A stretch of 64,000 nucleotides of DNA from Thermorudis peleae (GTDB lineage: Bacteria > Chloroflexota > Chloroflexia > Thermomicrobiales > Thermomicrobiaceae). This document shows positions 8,643 to 15,963 of the stretch, piece by piece. Position 1 is the first letter of the stretch, and every line of letters begins with the position of its first letter. The position numbers and the translations under genes are program-made. The notes beneath the pieces are model-generated. The model did no database searches, was not told the origin of the DNA, and saw nothing but the letters and a program-made list of their open reading frames with translations. The stretch covers positions 124,001 through 188,000 of the forward strand of contig NZ_JQMP01000004.1 of the NCBI RefSeq assembly GCF_000744775.1, written 5' to 3'.

Positions 8643-9569
8643 ATGCGACGGCCGGCGTCCTGGGGGTGGATCTGCTGGATGGTTGCGCTCCTCTGTCTGC
8701 CCGCGTGCCTCTCCCCTGCCCCGCGCACACCAGATGCTCCCGCGATGCCTGCCAGCACACCAAGCGCTCACCTTCTCGCCGTCACCCCTCCCCCTCCTCC
8801 CCTCACCGCCGCAACTCCCTTCCCCCTCACACCGTCGAGTCATGCCGGTGTCGACGCCTTCATCGACCCAGGTCACGGTGGTGTCGATGATGGCGCCACC
8901 GGCGTGACCTCCGACGGTCGCCCGGTCGCTGAGAAGACAATCACGCTCGCGATTGCGCTGCAAACTGCGGCCATGCTCGAAGCCGACGGCTTTCGCGTCG
9001 CGCTCTCGCGCACTGACGATTCCCTGCCCGACTTGCAGCCGAGCGACCTGACAGCCGAGGGCGATGCCCTCACGCCCGACGGCGTGCTCCACGACCTCCA
9101 ACGCCGCATCGACCGGGCAAACGCCAGCGGGGCACGCGTGCTCCTGAGCATTCACCTCAATAGCTTCGATGACCCGGAGGTTGGGGGCGCTGAAACGATC
9201 TATGACGCCAGCCGCCCGTTCGCTGACCAAAACCTGCAGTTCGCGCAGCTTGTCCAGCAGCACGTTGTCGCGGCGCTACACCAGGCCGGCTATCCCGTCG
9301 ATGATCGGGGAGTAGTGAACGACAGCGACCTCACTGGCGGCGAATCCTTCGGCGTGCTCCCGGCAAGCTATAACCACCTCGTCCTGCTCGGCCCGGAACT
9401 GCCCGGGCTGGTCAATCCGAGCCAGATGCCGGGAGCGCTCAGTGAACCGCTCTTCATCTCGAACCCCGAGGAAGCAACGCTCGCCACCAACCCGGCTATC
9501 CAGCAGGCACTCGCGCGTGCATATGCCGATGCGATCGAGGCGTTTCTGCGCGGGGCAACGGCCAATTAG
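8643..9569 (+). CDS. N-acetylmuramoyl-L-alanine amidase (Amidase_3), lipoprotein
   Basis: Zinc amidase that cleaves the bond between MurNAc and L-Ala in peptidoglycan, at the outer face of the membrane. 308 residues. The signal peptide ends with the lipobox LPAC, followed by a Pro/Ser/Thr-rich linker of about 50 residues. The catalytic domain begins FIDPGHGGVDDGATG (first zinc His), then EKTITLAIA (zinc Glu), LLSIHLNSF (second zinc His), and FISNPEEATLA with the likely catalytic Glu. The ATG at 8643 is preceded by GGCGGAG. It follows the surface protein gene after a terminator, so it probably has its own promoter. Its stop overlaps that of map by four bases. Confidence 0.92.
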   Translation: MRRPASWGWICWMVALLCLPACLSPAPRTPDAPAMPASTPSAHLLAVTPPPPPLTAATPFPLTPSSHAGVDAFIDPGHGGVDDGATGVTSDGRPVAEKTITLAIALQTAAMLEADGFRVALSRTDDSLPDLQPSDLTAEGDALTPDGVLHDLQRRIDRANASGARVLLSIHLNSFDDPEVGGAETIYDASRPFADQNLQFAQLVQQHVVAALHQAGYPVDDRGVVNDSDLTGGESFGVLPASYNHLVLLGPELPGLVNPSQMPGALSEPLFISNPEEATLATNPAIQQALARAYADAIEAFLRGATAN

Positions 9570-10315
9570 AGTTCGGTCAGGATCTCCGGGCCATTCTCGG
9601 TAATCGCGACGGTATGCTCGAACTGGGCCGCGAGGCTACCGTCCGCTGTCACGATGGTCCAGTTATCGGGCAACACGCGCGTTTCGGGCCGTCCTGCGGT
9701 AATCATCGGCTCAATGGTCAGCACCATACCGGGGCGCAGCAACGGGCCTTGTCCTGGCGGGCCATAGTGGGGCAGCAACGGCTCCTCGTGCAGCGCGCGG
9801 CCAATGCCGTGGCCGTAGAGATCACGCACGACGGAAAAGCCCTGCGCTTCGACGTACTGTTGAATCACTGCCGAGATATCGGTCAGCCGCCGTCCCGCGC
9901 GGGCTTGCTCGATGCCACGTGCTAACGCCTCACGGCAGACGGCAATCAGCCGCGCAGCTTCCGGCGAGATTTCCCCAACGGGTACGGTAATGGTCGCGTC
10001 ACCATGGTAGCCGCGGTAGCGCGCGCCAATATCGATGCTGACAATGTCGCCGTCGCGCAGCACGCGCGGGCCAGGAATGCCGTGGACGACCTCGTCATTG
10101 ACGGAGATGCAGGTGCTTGCCGGAAAGCCGCGGTAGCCTTTAAACGACGGAACGGCGCCGTAGCGACGGATCGTCCGCTCAGCTAAGGCATCAAGTTCAG
10201 CCGTCGTGATACCGGGCCGGACAGCAGCCTCGAGGACGCGGAGCGTCTCAGCGACAATCTTGCCAGCTTCGCGCATCAGTCGCAGCTGTTCCGGCTGCTT
10301 CAGCGAGATCGCCAT
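9566..10315 (-). CDS. map: Methionine aminopeptidase, type I
   Basis: Removes the initiator methionine from new proteins. About 249 residues, the normal size for type Ia. The five metal ligands are visible: Asp in VSIDIGARY, Asp in YHGDATITV, His in YGHGIGRALHEEP, Glu in LTIEPM and Glu in FEHTVAIT. The start at 10315 (MAISLKQPEQ) is preferred over the ATG three codons upstream because AAGGAT lies about 8 bases before it, while the upstream ATG would sit on the ribosome site. It converges on the amidase gene with shared stop bases TTAG. It is not beside adk or secY, as it often is. Confidence 0.96.
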   Translation of the reverse strand: MAISLKQPEQLRLMREAGKIVAETLRVLEAAVRPGITTAELDALAERTIRRYGAVPSFKGYRGFPASTCISVNDEVVHGIPGPRVLRDGDIVSIDIGARYRGYHGDATITVPVGEISPEAARLIAVCREALARGIEQARAGRRLTDISAVIQQYVEAQGFSVVRDLYGHGIGRALHEEPLLPHYGPPGQGPLLRPGMVLTIEPMITAGRPETRVLPDNWTIVTADGSLAAQFEHTVAITENGPEILTEL

Positions 10316-10518
10316 TGGTTCCATCCTTCACCATGGGCACACAGCAGGCCCATACCACATCGTCTAAGTGTACTCCGGAAGGGATCCGGGCCATGCGTGC
10401 CCACGGGCAATCCAACGCCCATGCTTCTACGTATGGACTGGTGAGGACAACCAGCGTAGCAGGACGGCAGCGGCAGTGAGCCCGTGGCGTGATAGCGGGG
10501 AGTGAAGGAGGATCAAGA

Positions 10519-11046
10519 ATGCGGCGGTGGTTTCTCGCGCTCGGCGGTGTCCTCATTGCCCTTCTGCTCACAGCCAGCATGGTCGCAGCGCAACAGAGCA
10601 TTACGATTACCCTCAGTCAACAGAACAATTCTGGCGAATCAGGAACCGCAACCTTGACCGCGGTCGGCACCAATCAGACGCGTGTGGTAATCCAGCTGAA
10701 GGGTGCGCCGGCGAATGTCGCCCAGCCAGCCCACATCCATGAGGGAACCTGCGCCAACCTTAATCCCGTACCCAAGTATCCGCTCAACAACGTGGTCAAT
10801 GGTATGTCGGATACGACGGTGAACGTCGCGCTGAGTGACCTCCTTGCCAAGCCATTCGCCATCAACGTGCACAAGTCAGCGCAGGAGATTCAGACCTACG
10901 TCGCATGCGGCAACATCGTTGGTTCAGTAGCGCCTGCAACTGGCCAGCCACGGGCCACACTCGGCTTGCTGCCGGTAGCCCTTGCTGCAGTTGCGGGGCT
11001 CGGGCTGATCGCAGCTGGCCTTGGGCTGCGGCGCGTGCGCGGATAG
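10519..11046 (+). CDS. Exported CHRD / Cu-Zn SOD-like fold protein, membrane anchored
   Basis: 175 residues, function not established. A signal segment (LALGGVLIALLLTASMVAAQ) is followed by a beta-rich domain with PAHIHEGTC near the middle, then INVHKSAQEIQTYVACGNI. His-x-His, two Cys and Asn-Val-His in this spacing resemble CHRD and SOD-like exported domains. A C-terminal hydrophobic helix with the tail LGLRRVRG anchors it to the membrane. AGGAGG at 10506 sets the ATG at 10519. The cupredoxin gene follows after 34 bases, which suggests a shared extracellular copper or redox role (inference). Confidence 0.65.
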   Translation: MRRWFLALGGVLIALLLTASMVAAQQSITITLSQQNNSGESGTATLTAVGTNQTRVVIQLKGAPANVAQPAHIHEGTCANLNPVPKYPLNNVVNGMSDTTVNVALSDLLAKPFAINVHKSAQEIQTYVACGNIVGSVAPATGQPRATLGLLPVALAAVAGLGLIAAGLGLRRVRG

Positions 11047-11080
11047 CGAGTGACGGTAGGCCAGTTACGCGAGGAGAACG

Positions 11081-11671
11081 GTGAACAGCATGCCGCGATG
11101 CCGGATGCCCTGGCTACTCTGGTTGTCCCTCATCGTGTTGCTTGCTGGTTGCGGCTCTGGGAGCGCAACGCCGTCGTACTCCGGCGCGTCCGGAGCCGCA
11201 CCAGCCTCGCCGACAGTTTCCCCGTCCACAGCGGTCACGCCGGTGAGCTCGCCGAGCACGAGCAGCGCAGGCGGGCTTGCGAACCCGACGGTGACGACAG
11301 GGGCGACTGCTCCGGCAGTACCGACGCCGGCTCCGACAGCATCGCCGACCGCAACCTCGCCCGCTTCACCGTCGCCAACGCCTGTACCGCAGCCTTCACC
11401 CATTCCAACTTCGAGTGGCCCGAAAACGGTCCAGGTCGCCATCTATGACTTTGGTTTCAATCCCGCGACGATCACGGTTGCGCCGGGAACGACGGTCGTC
11501 TGGGTGAATACGGGCGCAGTCCAGCATACCGTCGCCGACAAGCAACTCACCTGGAGTTCATCGATCCTCGATCCGGGTGCACGGTTCGAGCACACCTTCA
11601 CCCAACCTGGTGAATACGCGTACTGGTGCACCCTCCACCCAACTATGCTCGGCACGGTGATCGTTCGGTAG
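11081..11671 (+). CDS. Plastocyanin-like cupredoxin lipoprotein
   Basis: Small electron carrier with a type 1 copper site, tethered outside the membrane by a lipid. 196 residues. The lipobox is LLAGC and a linker of about 90 residues rich in Ser/Thr/Pro/Ala follows. The cupredoxin domain is about 80 residues and shows the copper ligands in order: His in VQHTV, Cys in YWCTLHP, His in the same motif, and Met in TMLGTVIV. The start is GTG at 11081 with GAGGAG 4 bases upstream; an ATG at 11090 is the alternative. It sits in an apparent operon with the preceding exported protein. Its redox partner is not evident. Confidence 0.9.
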   Translation: MNSMPRCRMPWLLWLSLIVLLAGCGSGSATPSYSGASGAAPASPTVSPSTAVTPVSSPSTSSAGGLANPTVTTGATAPAVPTPAPTASPTATSPASPSPTPVPQPSPIPTSSGPKTVQVAIYDFGFNPATITVAPGTTVVWVNTGAVQHTVADKQLTWSSSILDPGARFEHTFTQPGEYAYWCTLHPTMLGTVIVR

Positions 11672-11697
11672 CCATAGCGTTGCCAGGGGGATGCTCG

Positions 11698-11767
11698 CCA
11701 GACGCCTCAGGCATGTCGGGGAGCACGCTGTTTCATGCTGCTGTGCAGCCTGTGATAATCCGTCTGG
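11698..11767 (+). promoter_or_regulatory. Possible folded RNA element before the M20 hydrolase
   Basis: CCAGACG (11698-11704) can pair with CGTCTGG (11761-11767), enclosing AGGC/GCCT and GCATG/CATGC pairs. A further GGC-TGAC/GTCA-GCC hairpin follows directly. It may be the terminator region of the cupredoxin operon or part of a leader. There is no clear T-run and no match to a known class. Confidence 0.3.
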
Positions 11768-11900
11768 CCTGACGAGGTCAGCCGTTGTGACTCAGGGCTC
11801 TCCGGCCGACGCCTTCCGGCTGGCTTGTGCTACCATGCCGGCGCAGTCGCCTGACCGGTGACTGTCGGAGAAGGGGAGTCTGAAAGGAGAGCAAGAGCCG

Positions 11901-13169
11901 ATGTCAACACCTCAGGTCGCGATCACACCCGAACTCGACGCGTGGTTGCGTGAAACCCGTCGCTATCTGCACATGCACCCCGAGCTGTCACTGGAAGAGA
12001 CCAACACCGCCCGGTTTGTCGCCGGACACCTGCGGGAACTCGGGATTCCGCATCGCACTGGCGTCGGTGGCGATGGTCGCCCACTCCATCTCCCACCCGA
12101 ACTGCTGGCTGCCGCAGGCATCACGCCGAAGCCGACGACCGGCGGCAACGGTGTCGTGGCGCTGATCGAAGGCGGTCGCCCGGGGAAAACGCTCCTGCTG
12201 CGCGCTGACATGGACGCGCTGCCGATCGAGGAGCAGAACGACGTGCCTTATCGCTCGCAGCGGCCAGGGGTGATGCACGCCTGTGGGCATGACGCCCATA
12301 CCACGATCTTGCTGGGCGTTGCCGAAGTGCTCAACAGCCTGAAAGCGCACCTGCCAGGGCGAGTCAAGCTCATGTTCCAGCCTGCCGAGGAAGGCCCGGC
12401 TGGCGCGCTCGCGATGATCCACGACGGCGTGCTCGATGATCCACCGGTCGACGCCGCCCTGGCACTGCACGTCGACCCAAGCCATCGCGCTGGCGAGATT
12501 GCGGTTTCCGGTGGCCCATCCACCGCCGCTGCGGATACGTTCACGATTACCGTGCGTGGATTCGGCGGACATGCCGCACGGCCGCAGGCAGCGGTCGATC
12601 CGATCGTCATTGCCGCTCAACTCGTCGTCGCCCTGCAGACGCTCGTCAGCCGGGAGATCGATCCCCTCAAGCCTGCAGTCGTGACCGTCGGGCGGCTGAC
12701 CGCCGGCACGACCGATAACGTGATTCCCAACGAGGCCACGCTCGAAGGCACCGTCCGCACGTACGACGCAGCGGTGCGGGATCATCTTGAGCGGCGCATC
12801 GGTGAGCTCGCACGCGGACTCGCGCAGGCGATGCGCGCCGAGGCCAATGTCATCTACCTGCGCGGCTATCCGCCACTCTACAACGACCCAGCCCTCGCAG
12901 CGCTGGTCCAGGAGGTCGGCCGCGAACTGCTTGGTCCTGAGCACGTCTACGAGCGCGCGCCGATTATGGCCGCCGAAGACTTCGCCTACATTGCTGAGCG
13001 TGTGCCTGCGTGCATGTTCAGTTTAGGCGTGGCCAACCCTGAACGCGGCATCCGCTATCCCGTGCACCATCCACGCTTTGACCTGGACGAAGACGCGCTT
13101 GTGGTCGGCGTCCGCGTCATGGCCACCGCGGCCTTGCGCTGGCTCGAAGCGCACGCGCAAGACAACTGA
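11901..13169 (+). CDS. M20 family metallo-amidohydrolase (HipO/AmaA type)
   Basis: Zinc- or manganese-dependent hydrolase removing an acyl group from N-acyl amino acids or related amides. 422 residues. The N-terminal motif is YLHMHPELSLEE, then RADMDALPIEEQ, MHACGHDAHTT (metal His and the variable Cys), FQPAEEGPAGA and, near the end, AAEDFAYI. The dimerisation domain starts at TFTITVRGFGGHAARPQ. Compared with typical relatives there is an extra stretch of about 25 residues between the N-terminal helices and the first metal motif (GVGGDGRPLHLPPEL onward). The start has GAAAGGAGAG upstream. It is a single gene; its substrate cannot be read from the context. Confidence 0.88.
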   Translation: MSTPQVAITPELDAWLRETRRYLHMHPELSLEETNTARFVAGHLRELGIPHRTGVGGDGRPLHLPPELLAAAGITPKPTTGGNGVVALIEGGRPGKTLLLRADMDALPIEEQNDVPYRSQRPGVMHACGHDAHTTILLGVAEVLNSLKAHLPGRVKLMFQPAEEGPAGALAMIHDGVLDDPPVDAALALHVDPSHRAGEIAVSGGPSTAAADTFTITVRGFGGHAARPQAAVDPIVIAAQLVVALQTLVSREIDPLKPAVVTVGRLTAGTTDNVIPNEATLEGTVRTYDAAVRDHLERRIGELARGLAQAMRAEANVIYLRGYPPLYNDPALAALVQEVGRELLGPEHVYERAPIMAAEDFAYIAERVPACMFSLGVANPERGIRYPVHHPRFDLDEDALVVGVRVMATAALRWLEAHAQDN

Positions 13170-13261
13170 CACCACGATGGCGATAGGGTGAGCCGGTTTT
13201 GCGTCCTTGCCAGCTGGCCTACACTCAACAGCACAATACCGTTGCTGAGAGGATGGAGTGT

Positions 13262-14602
13262 ATGGTTCGTCAACGTGAAAGCCACCGGCTCACCCGCCGC
13301 TCCCTTCTGACGGCAGCGCTTGGAGTGGGGCTACTCGCGTGCGGCCGCAGCGCCGCGCCAAGCCCAACGCCAGCTCCGGCGAGCCCGGCGCCAGCTCATG
13401 CGAGCTCGGCGACAGCAGCGGCCCCCTCGACCTCGACACCGCCGCCGTCATCAGCCCGTGCTGCATCACCAACGATGACCATCGCGAGTTCGCCAAGCGC
13501 AGGCGTGTCGCCAACTCCCGCACCACCGACCGCGACCCCGGCACCACGCGGTCCTGTGCCGGTCACCGTCACAACTTTCCTGTCTAACCTCGAAGTGCCG
13601 TGGGATATCGCCTTCGCTCCTGATGGCCGCATCTTCATCACCGAGCGGCCTGGACGGCTACGCGTGGTGATCCAAAACCAGCTGCGTCCCGAGCCGGTCG
13701 CGACGCTCAGCGACGTCGCCGCAACTGGCGAGGGCGGCCTGCTCGGGCTTGCGCTCGACCCCGACTTCACCCACAATCATTACCTCTACCTCTACTACAC
13801 GACGCACACAGCCAATGGCACACTGGTCAACCGTGTCGTCCGCTTCACCGAGCACGATAATCAACTGACTGATCCGACCGTGCTGCTCGACGGTATCCCT
13901 GGCGCTGTCCTGCACAATGGCGGGCGCATCGCCTTCGGACCCGATGGGAAGCTCTATATTACAGTTGGCGACGCACGGAACCCCAACGCTGCACAGGATT
14001 TGCGTTCCCCGTCGGGCAAGATCTTGCGCATCAATCCCGATGGTTCAATCCCGTCCGACAACCCGTTTCCCAACTCGCCAATCTGGTCGTATGGCCATCG
14101 CAACCCGCAAGGGCTTGCCTGGCGTCCTGGCACTGGCCAGCTCTACGAGACGGAGCACGGCCCGTCTGGCGAATTTGGTCTGTATGCCCACGACGAGCTG
14201 AACCTGATTGAACCCGGGAAGAACTACGGCTGGCCGGCCTACGCGAGCGACGTGCGGATTAGCGGCGGTGTCGATGCCGTTCCACCACTGCTCGACAGTG
14301 GCAACCAGACGTGGGCACCGTCTGGCATGACGTTTGTCAGCCATGACCGCATTCCGCAATGGCAAGGCAGCCTGCTTTTTGCCGGCCTGCGCGGTGAAGG
14401 GCTCTGGCGCGTCACGCTCTCTGCAGATGGGCGACGCGTCACTGGAACCGAAGTGCTCTACCAGGGCCAGTTCGGCCGGCTCCGCACGGTCGTTGAAGGG
14501 CCAGACGGCACCCTCTCTGTGCTCACCAATAACCGCGATGGCCGGGGTCGTCCACAACAAGGCGACGACCGGGTCCTGCTGATCAAGCCAGCAGGAAGCT
14601 AA
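13262..14602 (+). CDS. PQQ-dependent aldose sugar dehydrogenase-like lipoprotein (GSDH family)
   Basis: Six-bladed beta-propeller quinoprotein, probably oxidising sugars outside the membrane. 446 residues. The N-terminus LTRRSLLTAALGVGLLACG combines a twin-arginine-like motif with a lipobox, then a Pro/Ala/Ser-rich linker of about 80 residues. The GSDH domain starts near LEVPWDIAFAPDGRIFITER and shows EGGLLGLALDPDF, HNGGRIAFGPDGKLYI, YGHRNPQGLAW, ELNLIEPGKNYGWP and LFAGLRGEGLWR, all usual for the family including the conserved His. The ATG at 13262 is the third in-frame Met and is chosen for its position before the signal peptide. No PQQ synthesis genes are in the window. Confidence 0.9.
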   Translation: MVRQRESHRLTRRSLLTAALGVGLLACGRSAAPSPTPAPASPAPAHASSATAAAPSTSTPPPSSARAASPTMTIASSPSAGVSPTPAPPTATPAPRGPVPVTVTTFLSNLEVPWDIAFAPDGRIFITERPGRLRVVIQNQLRPEPVATLSDVAATGEGGLLGLALDPDFTHNHYLYLYYTTHTANGTLVNRVVRFTEHDNQLTDPTVLLDGIPGAVLHNGGRIAFGPDGKLYITVGDARNPNAAQDLRSPSGKILRINPDGSIPSDNPFPNSPIWSYGHRNPQGLAWRPGTGQLYETEHGPSGEFGLYAHDELNLIEPGKNYGWPAYASDVRISGGVDAVPPLLDSGNQTWAPSGMTFVSHDRIPQWQGSLLFAGLRGEGLWRVTLSADGRRVTGTEVLYQGQFGRLRTVVEGPDGTLSVLTNNRDGRGRPQQGDDRVLLIKPAGS

Positions 14603-14608
14603 CTTAAC

Positions 14609-14629
14609 CGCTGCATTGCCCACGCAGCG
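14609..14629. terminator. Short bidirectional hairpin between convergent genes
   Basis: CGCTGC (14609-14614) pairs with GCAGCG (14624-14629) across a 9-base loop, in the 28-base gap between the sugar dehydrogenase and the EamA gene. The flanks AACTTAAC and ATTATG are AT-rich for the region but lack a real T-run. Confidence 0.4.
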
Positions 14630-14630
14630 A

Positions 14631-15587
14631 TTATGTCGACGCGTCAGCGGACGGCCGCGGCGACTGAGCCAGCGCAACACCGAGGCAGACGATGCCGCCG
14701 CCAAGGAGTTGCAGCCAACTGGGCCGCTCGCCGAGCAGTGGCCACGCCAGGAGAATAGCCCCGACCGGCTGGAGGTAGAAGTAGGCGAGGGTTGCCACCG
14801 TCCCTAAGCGATGCGCCGCTTGCTGCCAGAGCGCATTCGCTAGGGCCATTGCAATCACGGAACTGTAGAGCAGCGAGAGCCAGGGCAGCAACCCAGGCGG
14901 ATGCCGCACAATCTGGATCAGTTCGCGCCAGGCTGGTGGCAGTAACACCGTCGCACTCGCCGCGAGCATCCACATGGTGATCCGCACGGCGCCATAGCGG
15001 GCGACTAACGGCTGCGGCAGCACCGTTACGCCGACCCAGCCAAGTGCGGCCAGCAACGTGAGCGCGTCGCCAAGCAGCGTCACGCCTGCCCCTGACGAGC
15101 GATCGAGCACGACGAGGCCGACGCCGAGAAAGCCGCAGAGCAGGCCAAGGGCAGCCCGGCGTGTCAGGGGCACGACCCCAGCTACGGCCAGCAAGGGTGC
15201 GCCAAGCAGCGGACTTGCGCAGAGGAGCAGCGCACTATGCCCAGCGCTTGTCCGGGCCAGGCCGTACAGGAAGCTCGCTTGAAACACAGCCATGCCAGCA
15301 TAGCCCGCAAGGAGCAACCGCGGCCAATCGCGGCGTTCGACAAGGACCGGCTGATGTTGCCAACCAAGCACCAGCAGGAGCGCGAGGACCGACAGCACTG
15401 GCCGCAGGGCAGCGTAGGCAAGCGGCGGGAAGCCTTCATAGCCTACTTTGATCACGGGAAAGGCTGCGCCCCAAATTGCGACCGCGACCAGCGCCGGTAG
15501 GTCAATGACCCGAGCGACCTTCTTCGTCCAGGTTGCGAGTCGGCCGGCCTTTGCTGCCTCCGCTGCGCCTGCTCGTTGTGCGTCCAT
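14631..15587 (-). CDS. EamA/DMT-family membrane transporter
   Basis: Drug/metabolite exporter family protein of about 318 residues with ten predicted membrane helices in two EamA repeats. The first helix, LVAVAIWGAAFPVIKVGYE, carries the usual Trp-Gly-x-x-Phe signature. The second repeat begins after VVLDRSSGAGVT, and the C-terminus reads PVGAILLAWPLLGERPSWLQ, typical of EamA. The ATG at 15587 follows GGGGGAAGG; 21 more upstream codons are open but hydrophilic. It is divergent from the MoaD gene, with a perfect 14-base palindrome between the two. The substrate is unknown. Confidence 0.9.
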   Translation of the reverse strand: MDAQRAGAAEAAKAGRLATWTKKVARVIDLPALVAVAIWGAAFPVIKVGYEGFPPLAYAALRPVLSVLALLLVLGWQHQPVLVERRDWPRLLLAGYAGMAVFQASFLYGLARTSAGHSALLLCASPLLGAPLLAVAGVVPLTRRAALGLLCGFLGVGLVVLDRSSGAGVTLLGDALTLLAALGWVGVTVLPQPLVARYGAVRITMWMLAASATVLLPPAWRELIQIVRHPPGLLPWLSLLYSSVIAMALANALWQQAAHRLGTVATLAYFYLQPVGAILLAWPLLGERPSWLQLLGGGIVCLGVALAQSPRPSADAST

Positions 15588-15625
15588 GCCTTCCCCCTGC
15601 CCATCGCTGGCATGCTGAGGCATAC

Positions 15626-15639
15626 TAGGCAATTGCCTA
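15626..15639. promoter_or_regulatory. Perfect 14-base palindrome in a divergent intergenic region
   Basis: TAGGCAATTGCCTA reads the same on both strands. It lies in the 81-base gap between the divergent EamA and MoaD/AOR genes, a likely operator position. The binding protein is unknown. Confidence 0.45.
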
Positions 15640-15668
15640 CCAGGGCGCAATGATGGAGTGTACTCTGC

Positions 15669-15962
15669 ATGCGACCAACATCAGCCCAACAACCAACAGT
15701 CACGGTAGAATTGTTCGGCGTGCCACAGCTCTTGGCTCAAACCCGGCAGGTCGAGCTCTCGGCCGCGACGTTGCACGAGCTTGCCCAGCAACTCGCGACA
15801 CGCCTCCCCGCGCTTGCAGGCAGCGTGGTCGATCGCGCTACCGGCTGGCTCCTGCCGGGCTACATCTTCGTCGTCGATGGGCGCTTCACGCGCGATCCGA
15901 ACTACCAGCTCGCCCGTGGCGCACGTGTCCTTTTAGTCGCCGCACAAGCGGGAGGCATGTGA
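15669..15962 (+). CDS. MoaD/ThiS-like sulfur-carrier protein linked to AOR
   Basis: Small ubiquitin-fold protein of 97 residues, probably donating sulfur during molybdopterin or tungstopterin assembly. It starts VTVELFGVPQLL, has the helix ATLHELAQQLATRLPAL, and ends with VLLVAAQAGGM. Family members normally end in Gly-Gly; here one Met follows (codons GGA GGC ATG TGA), so the C-terminus would need trimming before activation. The bases encoding Gly-Gly also form the GGGAGG ribosome site of the next gene, whose ATG begins one base after the stop. The context with aldehyde:ferredoxin oxidoreductase strongly supports a pterin-cofactor role. Confidence 0.85.
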   Translation: MRPTSAQQPTVTVELFGVPQLLAQTRQVELSAATLHELAQQLATRLPALAGSVVDRATGWLLPGYIFVVDGRFTRDPNYQLARGARVLLVAAQAGGM

Positions 15963-15963
15963 G

